DNA of 64,000 bases from Tyto alba (lineage: Eukaryota > Chordata > Aves > Strigiformes > Tytonidae): the NCBI RefSeq assembly GCF_018691265.1, contig NW_024881316.1, positions 8,988,819 to 9,052,818 on the forward strand, in the 5' to 3' direction. The notes beneath the pieces are model-generated. The model was not told where the DNA came from and did no database searches. It was given only the letters and a program-made list of their open reading frames with translations. Position numbers and translations under genes: made by a program. Of the stretch, positions 13,658 to 25,497 are shown in pieces (the first letter of the stretch is position 1; every line of letters starts with the position of its first letter).

Positions 13658-16600
13658 ATGTGATCTGCAAAATGAACTGAGTTGGCAACTGTAATGAAAT
13701 TGAAGATGATCCTGCACTGGGAAAACAGCAAACGAAGGTGATATGAGTGCAATGCCCTCTCTCCAATGAGGAAAAATATTTTTTCAGAGAGAAATGTACA
13801 TCAAATTCACACTGACAAGTTCAAGTGACCAAATACATTTGTAACAGAAGATTTAGATAGTATCAGAAAAGTCTAAATTGAGAATTGTAAATTGCAGGCA
13901 AAATTCAATCCAGAGCACTATGCAAAAATAAATTGTGTACAGTTTTCCAGAAACCAGGAGAGTGAAATATTTCATAGTAAAAACTTTACAATCAACCTGT
14001 GTAATATTATTTTTTCTCTAAGCAATCCTACTGACTTCAGTAATGCCACCCACAGTTTAAGCAATTACTGAGCATGAATGAATATTTCATAATCTGGTCT
14101 TCAAATACCAGTTTTCTAAATGGAACAATATTTTTACTAAATGAAAGAAAAAAGGAAACTTGAACTGAAATAACTAAGTTATTAGGGTAAAAATCACTTT
14201 AAAGAAATGTTCTCAGGAAACACATAAAATATTTTTGATGTGTAGTTGCATCTGACATTTTTCAGAGTGTTGACTTTTGAAAAATGGCTTCCAATTATTA
14301 AAATTTGGTGTATTTATGTCAAAATATATTTTTGCAGCAACTGAAAATGAAGATACTAAAACTTGTCTTCTTATTTCTTTTATATCTTAGAACAAAATAT
14401 AATTTCAGTTACATGAATAATATTTTTTTAAAAATTTATTTAAACTCGGTTATGAAAATAAATGAGGAGACATGTTTCTTGAAAAATATTCCGTGTGGTG
14501 ATAAAAGTGTTAAAAACATCCATAATGCTGATTTAAGCCAAGACATCAGTAAGGTATCCTATAATCATATTTACCTTGCAAGTACAGAGAAACTGAGAAA
14601 GCTTCTCCCAGAGCTATAATAGAGTATAGAGCGCAGAGGGAGTGCAGGAGGAAGCAGCATGCCTGCCTGGACTGGAGCCCAGTGCCCAGTGGAGCCAGCC
14701 CTCTGACTTGCAGGTTCAGGCTCATATCCATAGGCATGAAGATATATCATTGTTTAACTAAATCTGATGTTGCATGGCCCAACTGTATGACTCCATACCT
14801 GTTTGAGTTTCTGCTATTTCTGCTACCACAGCATCACTGTGCTGTTTTGCCAGGTAGATTTTACAAAATAGATTACCTCTCTCTTTCTCTTGTGTGTCAG
14901 TACAACTCATGCGCTCCTTGCATAACATTTACGATAAAACACCAAGTATATTCAGAGTAAAGTTTAGACACGTGAGTATGCATTATTTCTGAATGTAAGT
15001 TAAAATATGTTAAAATATTTTGCAATTTCCACCTATAATTTTGAAATCTTCTAGAGAAAAATAAAGCAATTAAGACTCTACTAGACTGTTCCTACATACA
15101 TGTAGTGCAACAACAATGTAATTCACCCAGCACAGCACAGGTAACTGAGAGTTAGTTATTTATGCCTAAACCAGTCACCCAAGCATTCCTGTGGAAGAAA
15201 TGGAGATAAATGGGTCTCTGAGGAGGGTGATTCACTTCATTGTAAGATAGGTGCCTACAATAAGTGAGATGAATCAGTCTTTGGATGTGCTTATTTCTTT
15301 CCCAATATCTCAGCTGATGTGCTTTTTTCCCATTGGGTCTACATCCAAAGGCATTGAGAGATGTACAGAGACTCTTCTAAACAACAAATAAACTATTATA
15401 AAATATGTCTTTACAGTAGGCTCTGGAAGCATTTCCCAATCTGGATCCTGATATGTGGGACCCTTGGCTCCATGTCTAGATGAAGCTAGCACTACACCAT
15501 CATTCTCTGGTGTCTATGCGAAGGAAACAGAGACACATAAACCAGCTATGGTTCACTAGGACTTTCAGGAGCTCTGAAAAGCTTGAATCTTCTGCAGAAA
15601 AGCTTTAGTAGATACCAGCTGTGAATACTGGCTGGAAGAGTTTACTGATTACAGTCACCAGACAAAGGAGTTTTACTGAACAAAGAATAGCTCTACACAG
15701 TTCTTGCTTATTATGATTTTTTCCTTATCACTCACTCCTGGTTGTATTTGCTTATAAAATATAAGAATGGGATTTACCATTGGATTGACCCAGTATGTCT
15801 ATTCTTACATTCAGTAAATTTATTACCTCAGAGATTCAAAATAATTTAGGAAAAGAAACTTATCATTCATGTAAATGTGAGGGGAAGCATCATCAAAAAG
15901 AACTCAACGTATACACATATTTTTATCAAGTGTTCTAGAAAAGGCAAATAATAAGCATATCTCCACATCTAAAGCATTATATTTTGTCTAAGTGGCATGA
16001 GATGAAGATATTCTGTCTGGAGACAATTACGAAGAGCATGGAAGTAATTACATCCATCTTTTCTATCCATATTTTTTCTGCTTTTCATTATGTAATTTGT
16101 ATATATAAATATAATCATCCTAGTGGCTGACGAAGAAAAAATAAATAAATAGGGATGTGCTCTGTGGTTTATTCATAACTTGTCAGGCTGGAAGGTTGAA
16201 AACATATTTCTTCTTTCATTCAAAGGAAAGCAGCTGATACAGGATACATTTCTTTATTTTCATGTGGCAGAACACTTCTGTTTAACTGTGGGTGGTGAGT
16301 TGCACTGTGGTGTAGATCTGTCTCATACAGGAAATAAATATGTGAGATAATTGTGCAAAGGAAAAATTACTGGGAGAGGAAGTGAAGAAGAAAAAAGTTT
16401 CCTGAACATCTGTTCTTCACGTTACAAGGGATCAAATGCAGTTATGTGCCAGACCCTTGAAAGCATGATATGTTCCTAAAAATCACGAAATTATTAAAAA
16501 TATTATTTTCATTATTTCTTAATCTCTGGTTCTTTTAAGTTTTAAGGCTTGTCTCTGCTTATATTTTTAGATACCTTTTTTCACTCTTAAGTTTGGAACC

Positions 16601-16916
16601 ATATCTTCCAAAACTCAATTCTTAGATTTTGAAATAGAAGCTTATTAGACCTGGTATTTTTAGAAACGTAGTAAACATCAGATGTGTTTATGAAACTTAT
16701 AATGCATAGGTAGAGACTGACAGAACCAGAAAGTCATCCATAACCAGGATATTTGTGTTTATTCTCTACAGTTATTTTAGCAAATAGATACCCTGACAGA
16801 AATGCTCGCAGAACTGACAAGTAGAAGGGTGAAGAAAAAGGTAAAATGTGTAGATGTTTCCCAACAATGAAATCTATAAAAAAATTACACTTTGATGCTT
16901 AATTACATTTTACATC
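13658..16916. other. Non-coding AT-rich sequence
   Basis: No family is recognised. A less AT-rich patch lies at about 14590-14730, with short frames on both strands. The 104-codon plus frame at 14305-14619 is AT-driven (Lys, Asn, Ile, Leu, Phe) and has no motif. Confidence 0.5.
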
Positions 16917-16940
16917 AAAACAAAACAAAACAAAACAAAC
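16917..16940 (+). repeat. (AAAAC)n simple repeat
   Basis: About four AAAAC units plus partial units. A short, ordinary microsatellite. Confidence 0.9.
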
Positions 16941-19900
16941 TTTAACAAGCTTCCCAAAAAAGTCCAAAAGTAAGTACTGAAAAAAGCCTGACATATAAAC
17001 CTCATTCTTAGATTTGAGTGCATCCAGCCTGAAAAAAATAGCTATCCAGTTATTTTTGTTGTTGCTGTCACTGTTGTTTTCACTAAGAAATTAAGTCACC
17101 AAATCTCAGAGAACAATATCTTATCATTTACTTAGAACATTGCGGATACCAGCTTTCTGTATGCTAAGCAGAAATCTCCTATTTGTGTCCAAGAACAAAG
17201 CACCAGAACAAAGAACTTTAAAGTGTTTCAGGAGAAAAACCACACCTTTTTATTGACAAATGCATTCCTTACCTATCATGTGGGTTGTATAAATGAATTC
17301 TCTGTATAAGACAGATTCAGGCTTTGCTATGAATCAAAGCAGAATTTAGAGCTTACAGTTTCTCATTCTTGTTGCAGTAGCACACAGATATTGCAAACAG
17401 CTAAAGACTCCAGCTTGGACAGTTTTAGAAACATGTACAAAATGACAGAAAAAAAATCAAATGGACCTCATTTCCCTGATGGTGTTCAACAATTTTTCTG
17501 TTTTTGTTCTCAGTGTTGGAGTGTTTTAAGGGTTGTTTTTTTAAGGGTGATGCTAAAAACATCCCATTGTTATGATTCTTCAACAAGATTAAAAGTCAGG
17601 TCTGTAGCAAATTTGAATTTTCTTACTGCAAGCGAAATTGTCCAGGCTCAGATTTTCATGCTTTATTTACAGTGTGGAAAGGGTTAATATGCTGCCTTTA
17701 AAGACAGTGTCTGTGTCTGTATTTTTAAAAGTAAGAGAAAAGTTAATCAGTGAAGCATAAAACATTGAAAAAAAATTAAGTGCTTTATCCTTTAATTTTG
17801 CTGATGGAACAGTTTTTATACGTAATCCCCATGATGGTAACCAGTGCTATTAGAAAATCTAATTAGCTATTAAGGACTGCATTTGGAAAGAAATTATTTA
17901 CTCATGTAGAAATATTTGTAAACACTTAATGTGAATTATCAATTTATTGTATGAAACCTTATGGCTTTGTGGGGTGCTTATTAAAAAAAAAAAAAAATGG
18001 ATTATAGGAGATGAAATATAATGCATCAAAAGATGCCTTAATGGAGAAATACCCATCTTTGTCTAGAAAATCACTAGTTTCGTTTATTATAAAGAATGAA
18101 TCTTCTACGTTCAAAGCAGAGACAGATGAGCAAAGTGCATTCATGGAAAACATTGTTGCAGTCAATACTGGTGCTCCCCTTACTTATTTGTCTCCTGCTT
18201 CATACTTCAAGGGATGCATTTTCTTCATGATCTCCAGCTGCTATTGCAGGGAAAATGTGACTAAACTTGGAATATTTTATTTTTCAGACTAACAAAATCC
18301 ATTTACAACTAAACATATAGTTAATAAGTATGAATTCTGAAACAAAACAAAACAGTACAAAGCATCTCATCATTCAGTTAAAATGTAAATAACTAAATAC
18401 CAGAGAAGCATACAGATATTCATAAATACTAAAATCTAACTAGGAAATGTACTCTTATTCACTTTCTAAAGGATGATGTTGCATGCCTTGTAGCCACTGA
18501 CAGTTATTAAATTTTATGACTAAATCCTAAACATATTTTCAAAGGTGGAAACAACAATGGTAATGATAACTACCCTCACTATAGATGCATTTGAATATTT
18601 ATTTTGTTTTGGTTTGCTTTTTTGTTGTTGGGTTTGTGAGGTTTTTTTCTCTCTCTTCTTAGGAAAAAGGTCTGATTGTGAACCCAAGGAATGGCAACAT
18701 GTTTGGGTTGATCCACAGCAGCGGAGTTTGAAATTTACTGTTAAATGTAAAGGAAAACAGATGAGATCTCTTTCCAAGATTAATAAAATTTGTAGAAATG
18801 CACATTACACTAATTAAATAAAAGTTGAGGAAAGTATATTTTTAAAGCATTATATATTTATTAATCTGCAAATGTAATAAAATATTTACTCTTTTTTTTT
18901 TTTTTTATGTCAACATTCTTTCTTTTTCATTGTAACTTTTTCTGACCTTAGTGATGTGAAAAAGTAGCCATCTTCTCCACAATGTATTTAGTCTGTGCTA
19001 TGATTTCCCTACTTACTTGATCATGTTTTCCAGCTTTCCTAAAAGAAAAAAACAGGGGAATATCTAGCAACATGTAAGGGATATGAAAAGCTGTGAAATA
19101 AGAAAATGTATTCCTAATCATACTGTGTATTGGAAGTAGTATAATCTGAATGTCATGACCTGAATTTCACTATCCAAACTAGTGTTTAAGTACATCAATC
19201 CTCTGGTGCTAAAGCACATCTCTAAGTTAAAATTCTTCCTGTTTTAATTTTCTGCTCTTAAGGAAGAAATCCCACTGTTGTTATACATCAATAAAAAATA
19301 ACAAACTTTAATGAACTTGGCCAATGACCAGTGAATGGTGTCAAATTTCTGTCCCATTCACTCTTCCTACCTACTTTATCCCTCTTCTCTGCTAATTCCT
19401 GTAGAAGTGCCAGTAAAGATGATCTGCTGATGCTGATGTGTTGTTTCTGCAGGCATAACATAGACCAAGTTGGGAATTATGCCTAGGTATAAATATACTA
19501 TGCAATTAGATTAGGAACAAAGTATTTGACAATTCTACATGTGCATAGCTGTTAGCTTAATTTGCCTAAATTGTTAAAGTTATTCTCCCCCCCAACATCC
19601 CACAATTTGTGCCTCACAAGATCAAGATGAGTATGAAAAAGGAACATCATCTTGTTTGTACATTGTCAAAAGAGCTGTTAATTTCTAATTATATAGTCCT
19701 ATGCTCTCCTGTATTACCATACCTAATTGAAATTACTGAGATGCCACCAAAACTACAATTTGGTCTGCATAAAATTGTTTGTGCTGTTAAGGATGTACGA
19801 GTCCGAAAGAAATTTAGAAAGGCGACCTGTCATTTAGAGATGTAACCCATTGGATTTCATATGGAGAAACAAAGCAACACTAGGCATTCTACAATGACAC

Positions 19901-20699
19901 TTCTAAATATTTGCATTATTTAACTGCTTTATCCATTGAAGTATTTTGTTTCTAATTAGTTGATTTCCCATTACACTTTGACATTATCAGAGGTAAATCA
20001 GATGAATTAAAGTTCTGAATAACTTCAGAAAAATCTCCTTTTTATATTTTTCCCTTAGAAATTGCGTTTCTTTCCAACCTCTGTGTTCTGTAAAGCAAGA
20101 GTAAAATACTGTAAATTCAAAGAATATTAATAGTAGCATTTAAACAGGCAACAAAACCACAGAAATTTCATTGAAATATAGGGGAAGTGGCAGAAACTCT
20201 CTGGATTTCATTTTGGCTTTCCCTGTTTATGTTTTATATGGAAAATACTCAACAATCATGTAGATTGGCACAAATCTGGAGTTCTATCGAAGAAACCAAA
20301 TCTGAGTGACAATTGACCAACTCTGGAATTAGATGAGTAGCTGGTACAGTTTCTAGTAGGTAATTGTTCATCCCCCTACTTATTTTACTGTCCTTGATTG
20401 TAAATAGAATAAAATATAATCAAATAGCCTGATCATCCATTAGAATTAGTAATGTTTATGCTGTTATAAACCATCTGCTCTATAGATTATTTCTTCCATG
20501 CAACTAGTTCAGTGGCATATGATAATCTGTTATCTGCTGTAACGTTCATTTTCATAATTAAAACTCTGCTTTCAAAAATCCACAAAAAATGCAACACAGG
20601 TAAGTAAGTGATTTAGGTTTCTGGCAAAGGCGTATAAATTGTAAGAGAGTATATTACGTTAAAAAGCTATGACATGGAATATAGTGTACTTTATATTAC
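16941..20699. other. Non-coding, AT-rich, with a cluster of short plus-strand frames
   Basis: Three plus-strand open frames lie here: 17391-17687 (98 codons), 18011-18292 (93) and 19609-19845 (78). None has a signal peptide, a domain or convincing splice sites. An A15 run is at 17983-17997 and a T15 run at 18892-18906. I treat all of it as non-coding, while noting that the frames could mark conserved elements. Confidence 0.45.
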
Positions 20700-20716
20700 A
20701 AAAAAAAAAAAAAAAA
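20700..20716 (+). repeat. A17 homopolymer
   Basis: An uninterrupted A17, followed by CCAAACCAAAAAATAG. There is no retroposed body next to it that I recognise. Confidence 0.95.
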
Positions 20717-22689
20717 CCAAACCAAAAAATAGCCTGAGTTTATGATGGAATGTTAGATAGATTGTTTATGATTTGTAAAATTGATGATTCTGTTATCTTA
20801 AGCCTTATTTAAAATTATTTCAAATTTTTCTGACACATGTTTGAGTCAATCCTACTAACCTACTACACATTTTCAGAAAGTTGGATATTATGAAGCATGA
20901 AGAAATAAAGAAAAGAAAGAAAGAAAGAAGAGAGATAAAGCATTTAGTCAGATGAACTACTCCTTTGACAAATCTGCCAGTGACCAGGGAAAAAGACTTC
21001 ATCTGACTCACAGGTCTCAGTGTACAGATCTTCCTTGGACAGAGTTTTTGGAATTATATTTTTCCCAAACATGGTCTGTATTTAACCTTTGCAAATGTCT
21101 ATATATGGGCTGTAAGCATTTTGCAACTTCTGTGTTGCAAAATCAATCTAGCAGTCTAATCCAGAACAGGTGTCCTATGAATGTCTTTGCAAGATTAACA
21201 TAGAGAGCATAGCCTTATGGACTATTTTAGTATCTGTGATTAGCATTAAGAAGCAAATCCCCCTCCATATTCGGGGTGTGAAAGGATCTCATTTCAGCAC
21301 ATGTGCCGTTCCCCCACACAAGAAAGAGGACAGGATGTGGGGTCAGGCTGAAGTGGCAAGGCTAAACTGGAGATGGAAGGATCAATGTGCTGCAGTGCAA
21401 GAGTAGGAGGAGGCAGCAGTCAGCAGAAAAATACCTTCAACTTCATAAATTCTCCATTTAACATACCTTAGTAAAGCTCCATGTGGAACACAAAGGCCAA
21501 TATCCAGTAATCAAGAAATGTCATAGGCATTGCATAGACTCTAAATGAGCTCTTTTCATTTCCTGTCTTGACAGATTATTTTTTTTCCCTAAAAATTAAT
21601 GCTAAAATAGTCTAAAGCAGTCTCAGAATGAAATATAGAAATAAAATATCACCAAATTAAGAATATTTTAAAAGTCTTTTTATCAGTGTAAATGCAGACA
21701 AGCACTTAAAACATTTTTCTTGATTTGAAAATCCTCCAGGTTTTAATCAGAGAGAAATCAGTTTTCAAATATTTGAAACGATTAACAAGATAAAAACAAT
21801 AACAGTTACAGTAAGTGTTACGAATGCTATTAAAATGAATGATAACATTATTCTGGATTTTCAAGCATGTTTTCATTATGAATATTTTGGTTTGTATAAA
21901 AAGCTATTCTATTCCAAAAGATTTTCTTAATAAACTTATAGTTTCAGGCAACATATACCATTTTTGTTCACATATGTTCCCTGGAGATGTAACCTAAAAG
22001 TTTAATACCATTAAACTTCATTTATCAGAAGACAGACATTTCCCAAATGCTCTTCTCTGACTGTGGCCACAATCTGTTCTCATGGGAACTAAGTACTGCC
22101 ATAAACCCCACGGCCCTCCTTCCCAGTGCCAGCTGCAGTTCTTTAGCTTTCTCTTTTCTAACATAAATGCATGATAGCATAAAAATGTGTGTCCATTAAA
22201 CAATAGTGTCGCTTACATATAATATTAAATGAAAAACCTATACTAATGGACTTGTCTTTTCTAGGGCATGTCACATTAAGCCCCAACATTTCTAGAGAAT
22301 GTTATGTATCCCTGAACACTCACTGTTACATTCAGAACTCTAGTTTAGCTTAAAAATGTAAAAACTTTTGCAGTCAGACATCTTTCTCAGTGCCTGGTAC
22401 ATTTATAATGACGTCTAAGAACAGATAGTAATTCTGCCAAGCTCATTTTTACCTTACACATTAAAAGCTGGTTGAAGTATAGTAGATTCATCTCTTCCCA
22501 ATGGCAAAGTAACTAAGTAATGACAATATTTCCTCTGAATTAACTGGAAAGCCTTTTAAAGTTTTGTTGTGATGTCCTTATATACAAGCAAGACAGGAAG
22601 TGATAAAGACATGGCCCAAAGCACTGGACTTTAGACAAAATGTATCTATCAGTGCTGAAGAGATGGTCTTTCTGCTACAAATACTAATG
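20717..22689. other. Non-coding AT-rich sequence with a short GAAA tract
   Basis: 20908-20931 is a purine tract of GAAA-type units. Short frames on both strands (20820-21011, 20952-21203, 21170-21406, 22018-22203) overlap one another and lack support. Confidence 0.5.
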
Positions 22690-22707
22690 AAAAAAAAAAA
22701 AAAAAAA
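22690..22707 (+). repeat. A18 homopolymer
   Basis: An uninterrupted A18 followed by GGAAAACAAAGGAAAAGG. No associated element is recognised. Confidence 0.95.
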
Positions 22708-23689
22708 GGAAAACAAAGGAAAAGGTGATTACTGAGATAAACAAAGAACATCTCTTTCCAGTGCTGCCTCATTACTCATGAATTAGAGAACATTATCAGT
22801 TTCATCTTGGGTGGTGGGGGGTTAGTTAGAAACAGAACTTTCTTTAAGATGTCAAATACGTTAATCTTTATTTCTGCTGAGTATATATCAACAGATCGTT
22901 TGATTGTTAGGACTGATATGTTACCCTCTGAAACATGTAAAGAACACTTAAATCAATTTTATCACAAATCAGCTGTGATAGTACATAATTTCTTTAAAAG
23001 TAGATGTTGAATTATTAAATATCGTTCTTCTGGTTTTGGTCAATCCTTATTGCAAAATGCAAATGTATAAAATGGATTAAAAGGGGTTGTCAGAAGATTA
23101 ATGTATTATCATAATTTCTTAAACTGCATTCAGAAATAACTTCTGATTAATTCTAATTTGGCTGATCAAATTGGATCCTACAGTACCATACCACTTCCAA
23201 CTACTAAGGATAGAAATAATTACATTCCAATAACAAACAAATGTTGGGCCAGATCTTCATTTTAGGGTCAAAAGGATCCTAACAGGTCCTCACAATGGAA
23301 CAATTGTAGCAATTATTATTAAGAGACTGGTTTTCTTAAAATAACTTCAGGTCTATTCCATGCCATTTACTCCTGTAAGGTTGTGTGGCTTCTCAATGCA
23401 GTTCAGAGTCCTATTTGCAATAGTTCATATGTTCTTGGTATTTAAAACTCTGTTTCAGTCATGGGTTACACCACTTATGATTAAGAATATAGGAATATAA
23501 GAACAGCTAATGGTGATCATAAGCAAAACCAGGGAGAACTTTAACACTAAGGCAAGCAGGTAGGATACTTCTTATTTATACTATTTCAGCCTGGTGTTTG
23601 AGTAATGGAACTTCCCAAACCACATGTGCATATTATTCTACATATTTACATATTTAGTAACCCTTAGTGGATTTATTTCACTCCCTGTC
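22708..23689. other. Non-coding AT-rich sequence
   Basis: Contains a 67-codon plus frame (22807-23010) without supporting features. No repeats are recognised. Confidence 0.5.
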
Positions 23690-24560
23690 TCTCCCTGAAT
23701 CCAATGAAGTCCACAGAATCTTTTGACAAGGAGTTTGACAGCTCTGCTACAGAAACATGAAGAATATCCTTTTTAGATTTGTTTGAACCTGGGTCCTACA
23801 TCTTTAGTTGATGCTCCCTCATTCTTGTGATGCGAAAGACACAGTAAGTGAACAATAAATCTCTTAACATCTCCACTCCCCATGTATTTGTGAATCTATA
23901 TTACAATATTTCTTAACAGTCTCTTCTGCAGAATGAGGACTCATACGTTAATTAATTACTCTTCTTATGGAATTTGTTCAATACTTTTGATATCCATGGT
24001 GCCCTTGACTAAATCCTTTCTGGGTATTTATTTTGACATGAAGTCATTACAGCTATATACAGTACTCATGGTTAAATGGACCATGGATTTATACAGTAGG
24101 ATATTTCTGTGACCTTTCATGTTCTCTCTTTCATTACAGTCCCTAGCCTTTGATTTTCCTTTTTGACCACTACTGAGTGCTAAGTTAATGCTTTCATTGA
24201 ACATTCCTTAAGGCCTAAAGGCAAATGTTAGTCATCTGCCCACCTTTTTACATGTGAAATTATTATTGTTTTCCTTCCCACCTGTGGGAAATTGCATCAC
24301 TCGACACTAGCCAGCGTTCAATTTAATTGGATATTTTACTTCCCAGTCCCACAGTTTTTAAACCTTTTTTACAATTCTGTATGATATTCTACCTTGAAAA
24401 AATTACCGTCATTATCAGACTTTGTCAGTTTACTGCTCACGTCTCCACCTTTTTCAGGTCGTGTACAAACATATTCAACAACACAGGTAGAGAACAGACA
24501 ATATCTAACTAAAAATTCTAAAAAAAAATGTGTGACAGAACAAAATAGAATATGACATGC
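23690..24560 (-). mobile_element. Ancient CR1 (L3-like) LINE 3' part
   Basis: The plus-strand reading follows the reverse complement of old amniote CR1 in order. First comes a GCTCCCTCATTCTTGTGATG block (about 23810), then TCTCTTCTGCAGAATGAG (about 23920), then ATGGACCATGGATTTATACA (about 24077). A CATTGAACATTCCTTAAGG region follows, then TTGCATCACTCGACACTAG...CGTTCAATTTAATTGG (about 24290-24330) and a TTACTTCCCAGTCCCACAGT block (about 24336). Last is CAGACTTTGTCAGTTTACTG...TTTTTCAGGTCGTGTACAAACATATTCAACA (about 24416-24480). The boundaries are approximate. The copy is heavily mutated with no coding capacity. Confidence 0.7.
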
Positions 24561-25009
24561 TTTCTTTATTTCTTAATGATATCTATCACTGGCTATAACA
24601 TGTTCTTAAACCAGAGAGGGGGTATGGATCAGAGAGTCAGTATCTTAAACAGTATGGTTGAATTATGTTTAAAATGCATTTGAAGCTCAGAGACAGATGA
24701 TGTGGTACTCAGCATACTTGGCTACCATGGAAACTCCGTGATTTATCACTTACTTATGATGCCAAAATATTTTTGTGGGGATAAAAAAAAAAAAAAAAAA
24801 ACAAACCAACAACCACTATATAAACCCCAAACATTCTAGAAGCTTATTTCACAGTTTATGTACTGTTAGTGTAGGTTTGGTCAAGTCTTATTTTGTCTTT
24901 ATTATTTAAATAAATGAATGATTCTGCCTGTTCTTCATTAGAGCAAGAAGAAAGAATGATAAAATGGAGCAAACTGAGCATGAATGTGTTTCCAAACATG
25001 TTTCTGTAA
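24561..25009. other. AT-rich non-coding flank with an A19 run
   Basis: An A19 homopolymer lies at 24783-24801. Nothing else is recognised up to the LTR insertion. Confidence 0.6.
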
Positions 25010-25014
25010 TGCAG
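25010..25014 (+). repeat. Target-site duplication, left copy (TGCAG)
   Basis: The five bases before the LTR terminus are repeated exactly at 25493-25497, immediately after the other terminus. Confidence 0.85.
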
Positions 25015-25138
25015 TGTTGTGGTTTGAGCCTACTCAGCAGCTGAACGCCCCACAGCCGCTCACCCACCCTCCCCCCACTTGGGAACGGGGATGGAATCGG
25101 AGGGTCAAAGGGAGACTCACGGGTTGAGATAAAAACAG

Positions 25139-25144
25139 TTTAAT
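25139..25144 (-). terminator. LTR polyadenylation signal ATTAAA
   Basis: ATTAAA on the minus strand, about 155 bases downstream of the TATA box, where the R region of this LTR should end. Confidence 0.6.
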
Positions 25145-25296
25145 AACAGTGACAGAACAATACACTGACAGCAGTACCAACGGGTAATGTACCATACAGC
25201 TGCTCACCTCCCCGCTGCTCCCGGCCGGCGATCCCCAACACAAAGGCCCCGCAGCCACACTCCCGGGAATGAGAGCCCCTCCTGGCCTGCTCCTGT

Positions 25297-25343
25297 CTTT
25301 ATATAGTGAGTGTGATGTCACGTGACAGGGGATATCGGCCAAT
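25297..25343 (-). promoter_or_regulatory. LTR U3 promoter module
   Basis: On the minus strand, in transcription order, it holds an inverted CCAAT box (25339-25343), the perfect palindrome GTCACGTGAC containing an E-box (25317-25326), and ACTATATAAAG (25297-25307). The spacing is that of a compact TATA promoter. Any transcript would run leftward, toward 25000. Confidence 0.7.
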
Positions 25344-25492
25344 CGGGGCCCAGCCCTCCATCTGTGCTCCCCCCGCCCCCGCACACAGGTGAGGGCACTG
25401 GGCCCTGGGGAGCCCCTGGGGTCTCAGGGGGCTGCAGCACTCCTCCAGCTACTAAAATGAACAGGAACTCTATTCCAGCCCGAACCAGGACA

Positions 25493-25497
25493 TGCAG
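25493..25497 (+). repeat. Target-site duplication, right copy (TGCAG)
   Basis: An exact copy of 25010-25014, directly abutting the LTR terminus. Confidence 0.85.

Larger units (their letters stand above)
25015..25492 (-). mobile_element. Solo LTR of an avian endogenous retrovirus (ERVL-like by its 5-bp duplication)
   Basis: A 478-bp GC-rich block in AT-rich DNA. Read on the minus strand it begins TGTCCTGGTTCGGGCTGGAA and ends TCAAACCACAACA, with TG...CA termini, and 5-bp TGCAG duplications flank it on both sides. The order of signals on the minus strand is an inverted CCAAT (25339-25343), an E-box palindrome (25317-25326), a TATA box (25297-25307) and an ATTAAA polyadenylation signal (25139-25144). 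A TTATCTCAACCCGTGAG block follows. This matches a common bird ERV LTR family. No gag, pol or env lies beside it and there is no polypurine tract at 25498, so it is a solo LTR left by recombination. The 5-bp duplication suits class III/ERVL. The internal 116-codon frame is not a gene. Confidence 0.9.

Noticed and set aside
13458..13766. 102-codon minus frame
   Set aside because: It overlaps a plus-strand CR1 3' end and reads its antisense.
14305..14619. 104-codon plus frame
   Set aside because: Composition is dominated by AT-rich codons, with no motif, no splice context and no conservation evidence.
25034..25384. 116-codon minus frame
   Set aside because: It lies wholly inside the solo LTR, which does not encode proteins in this family.
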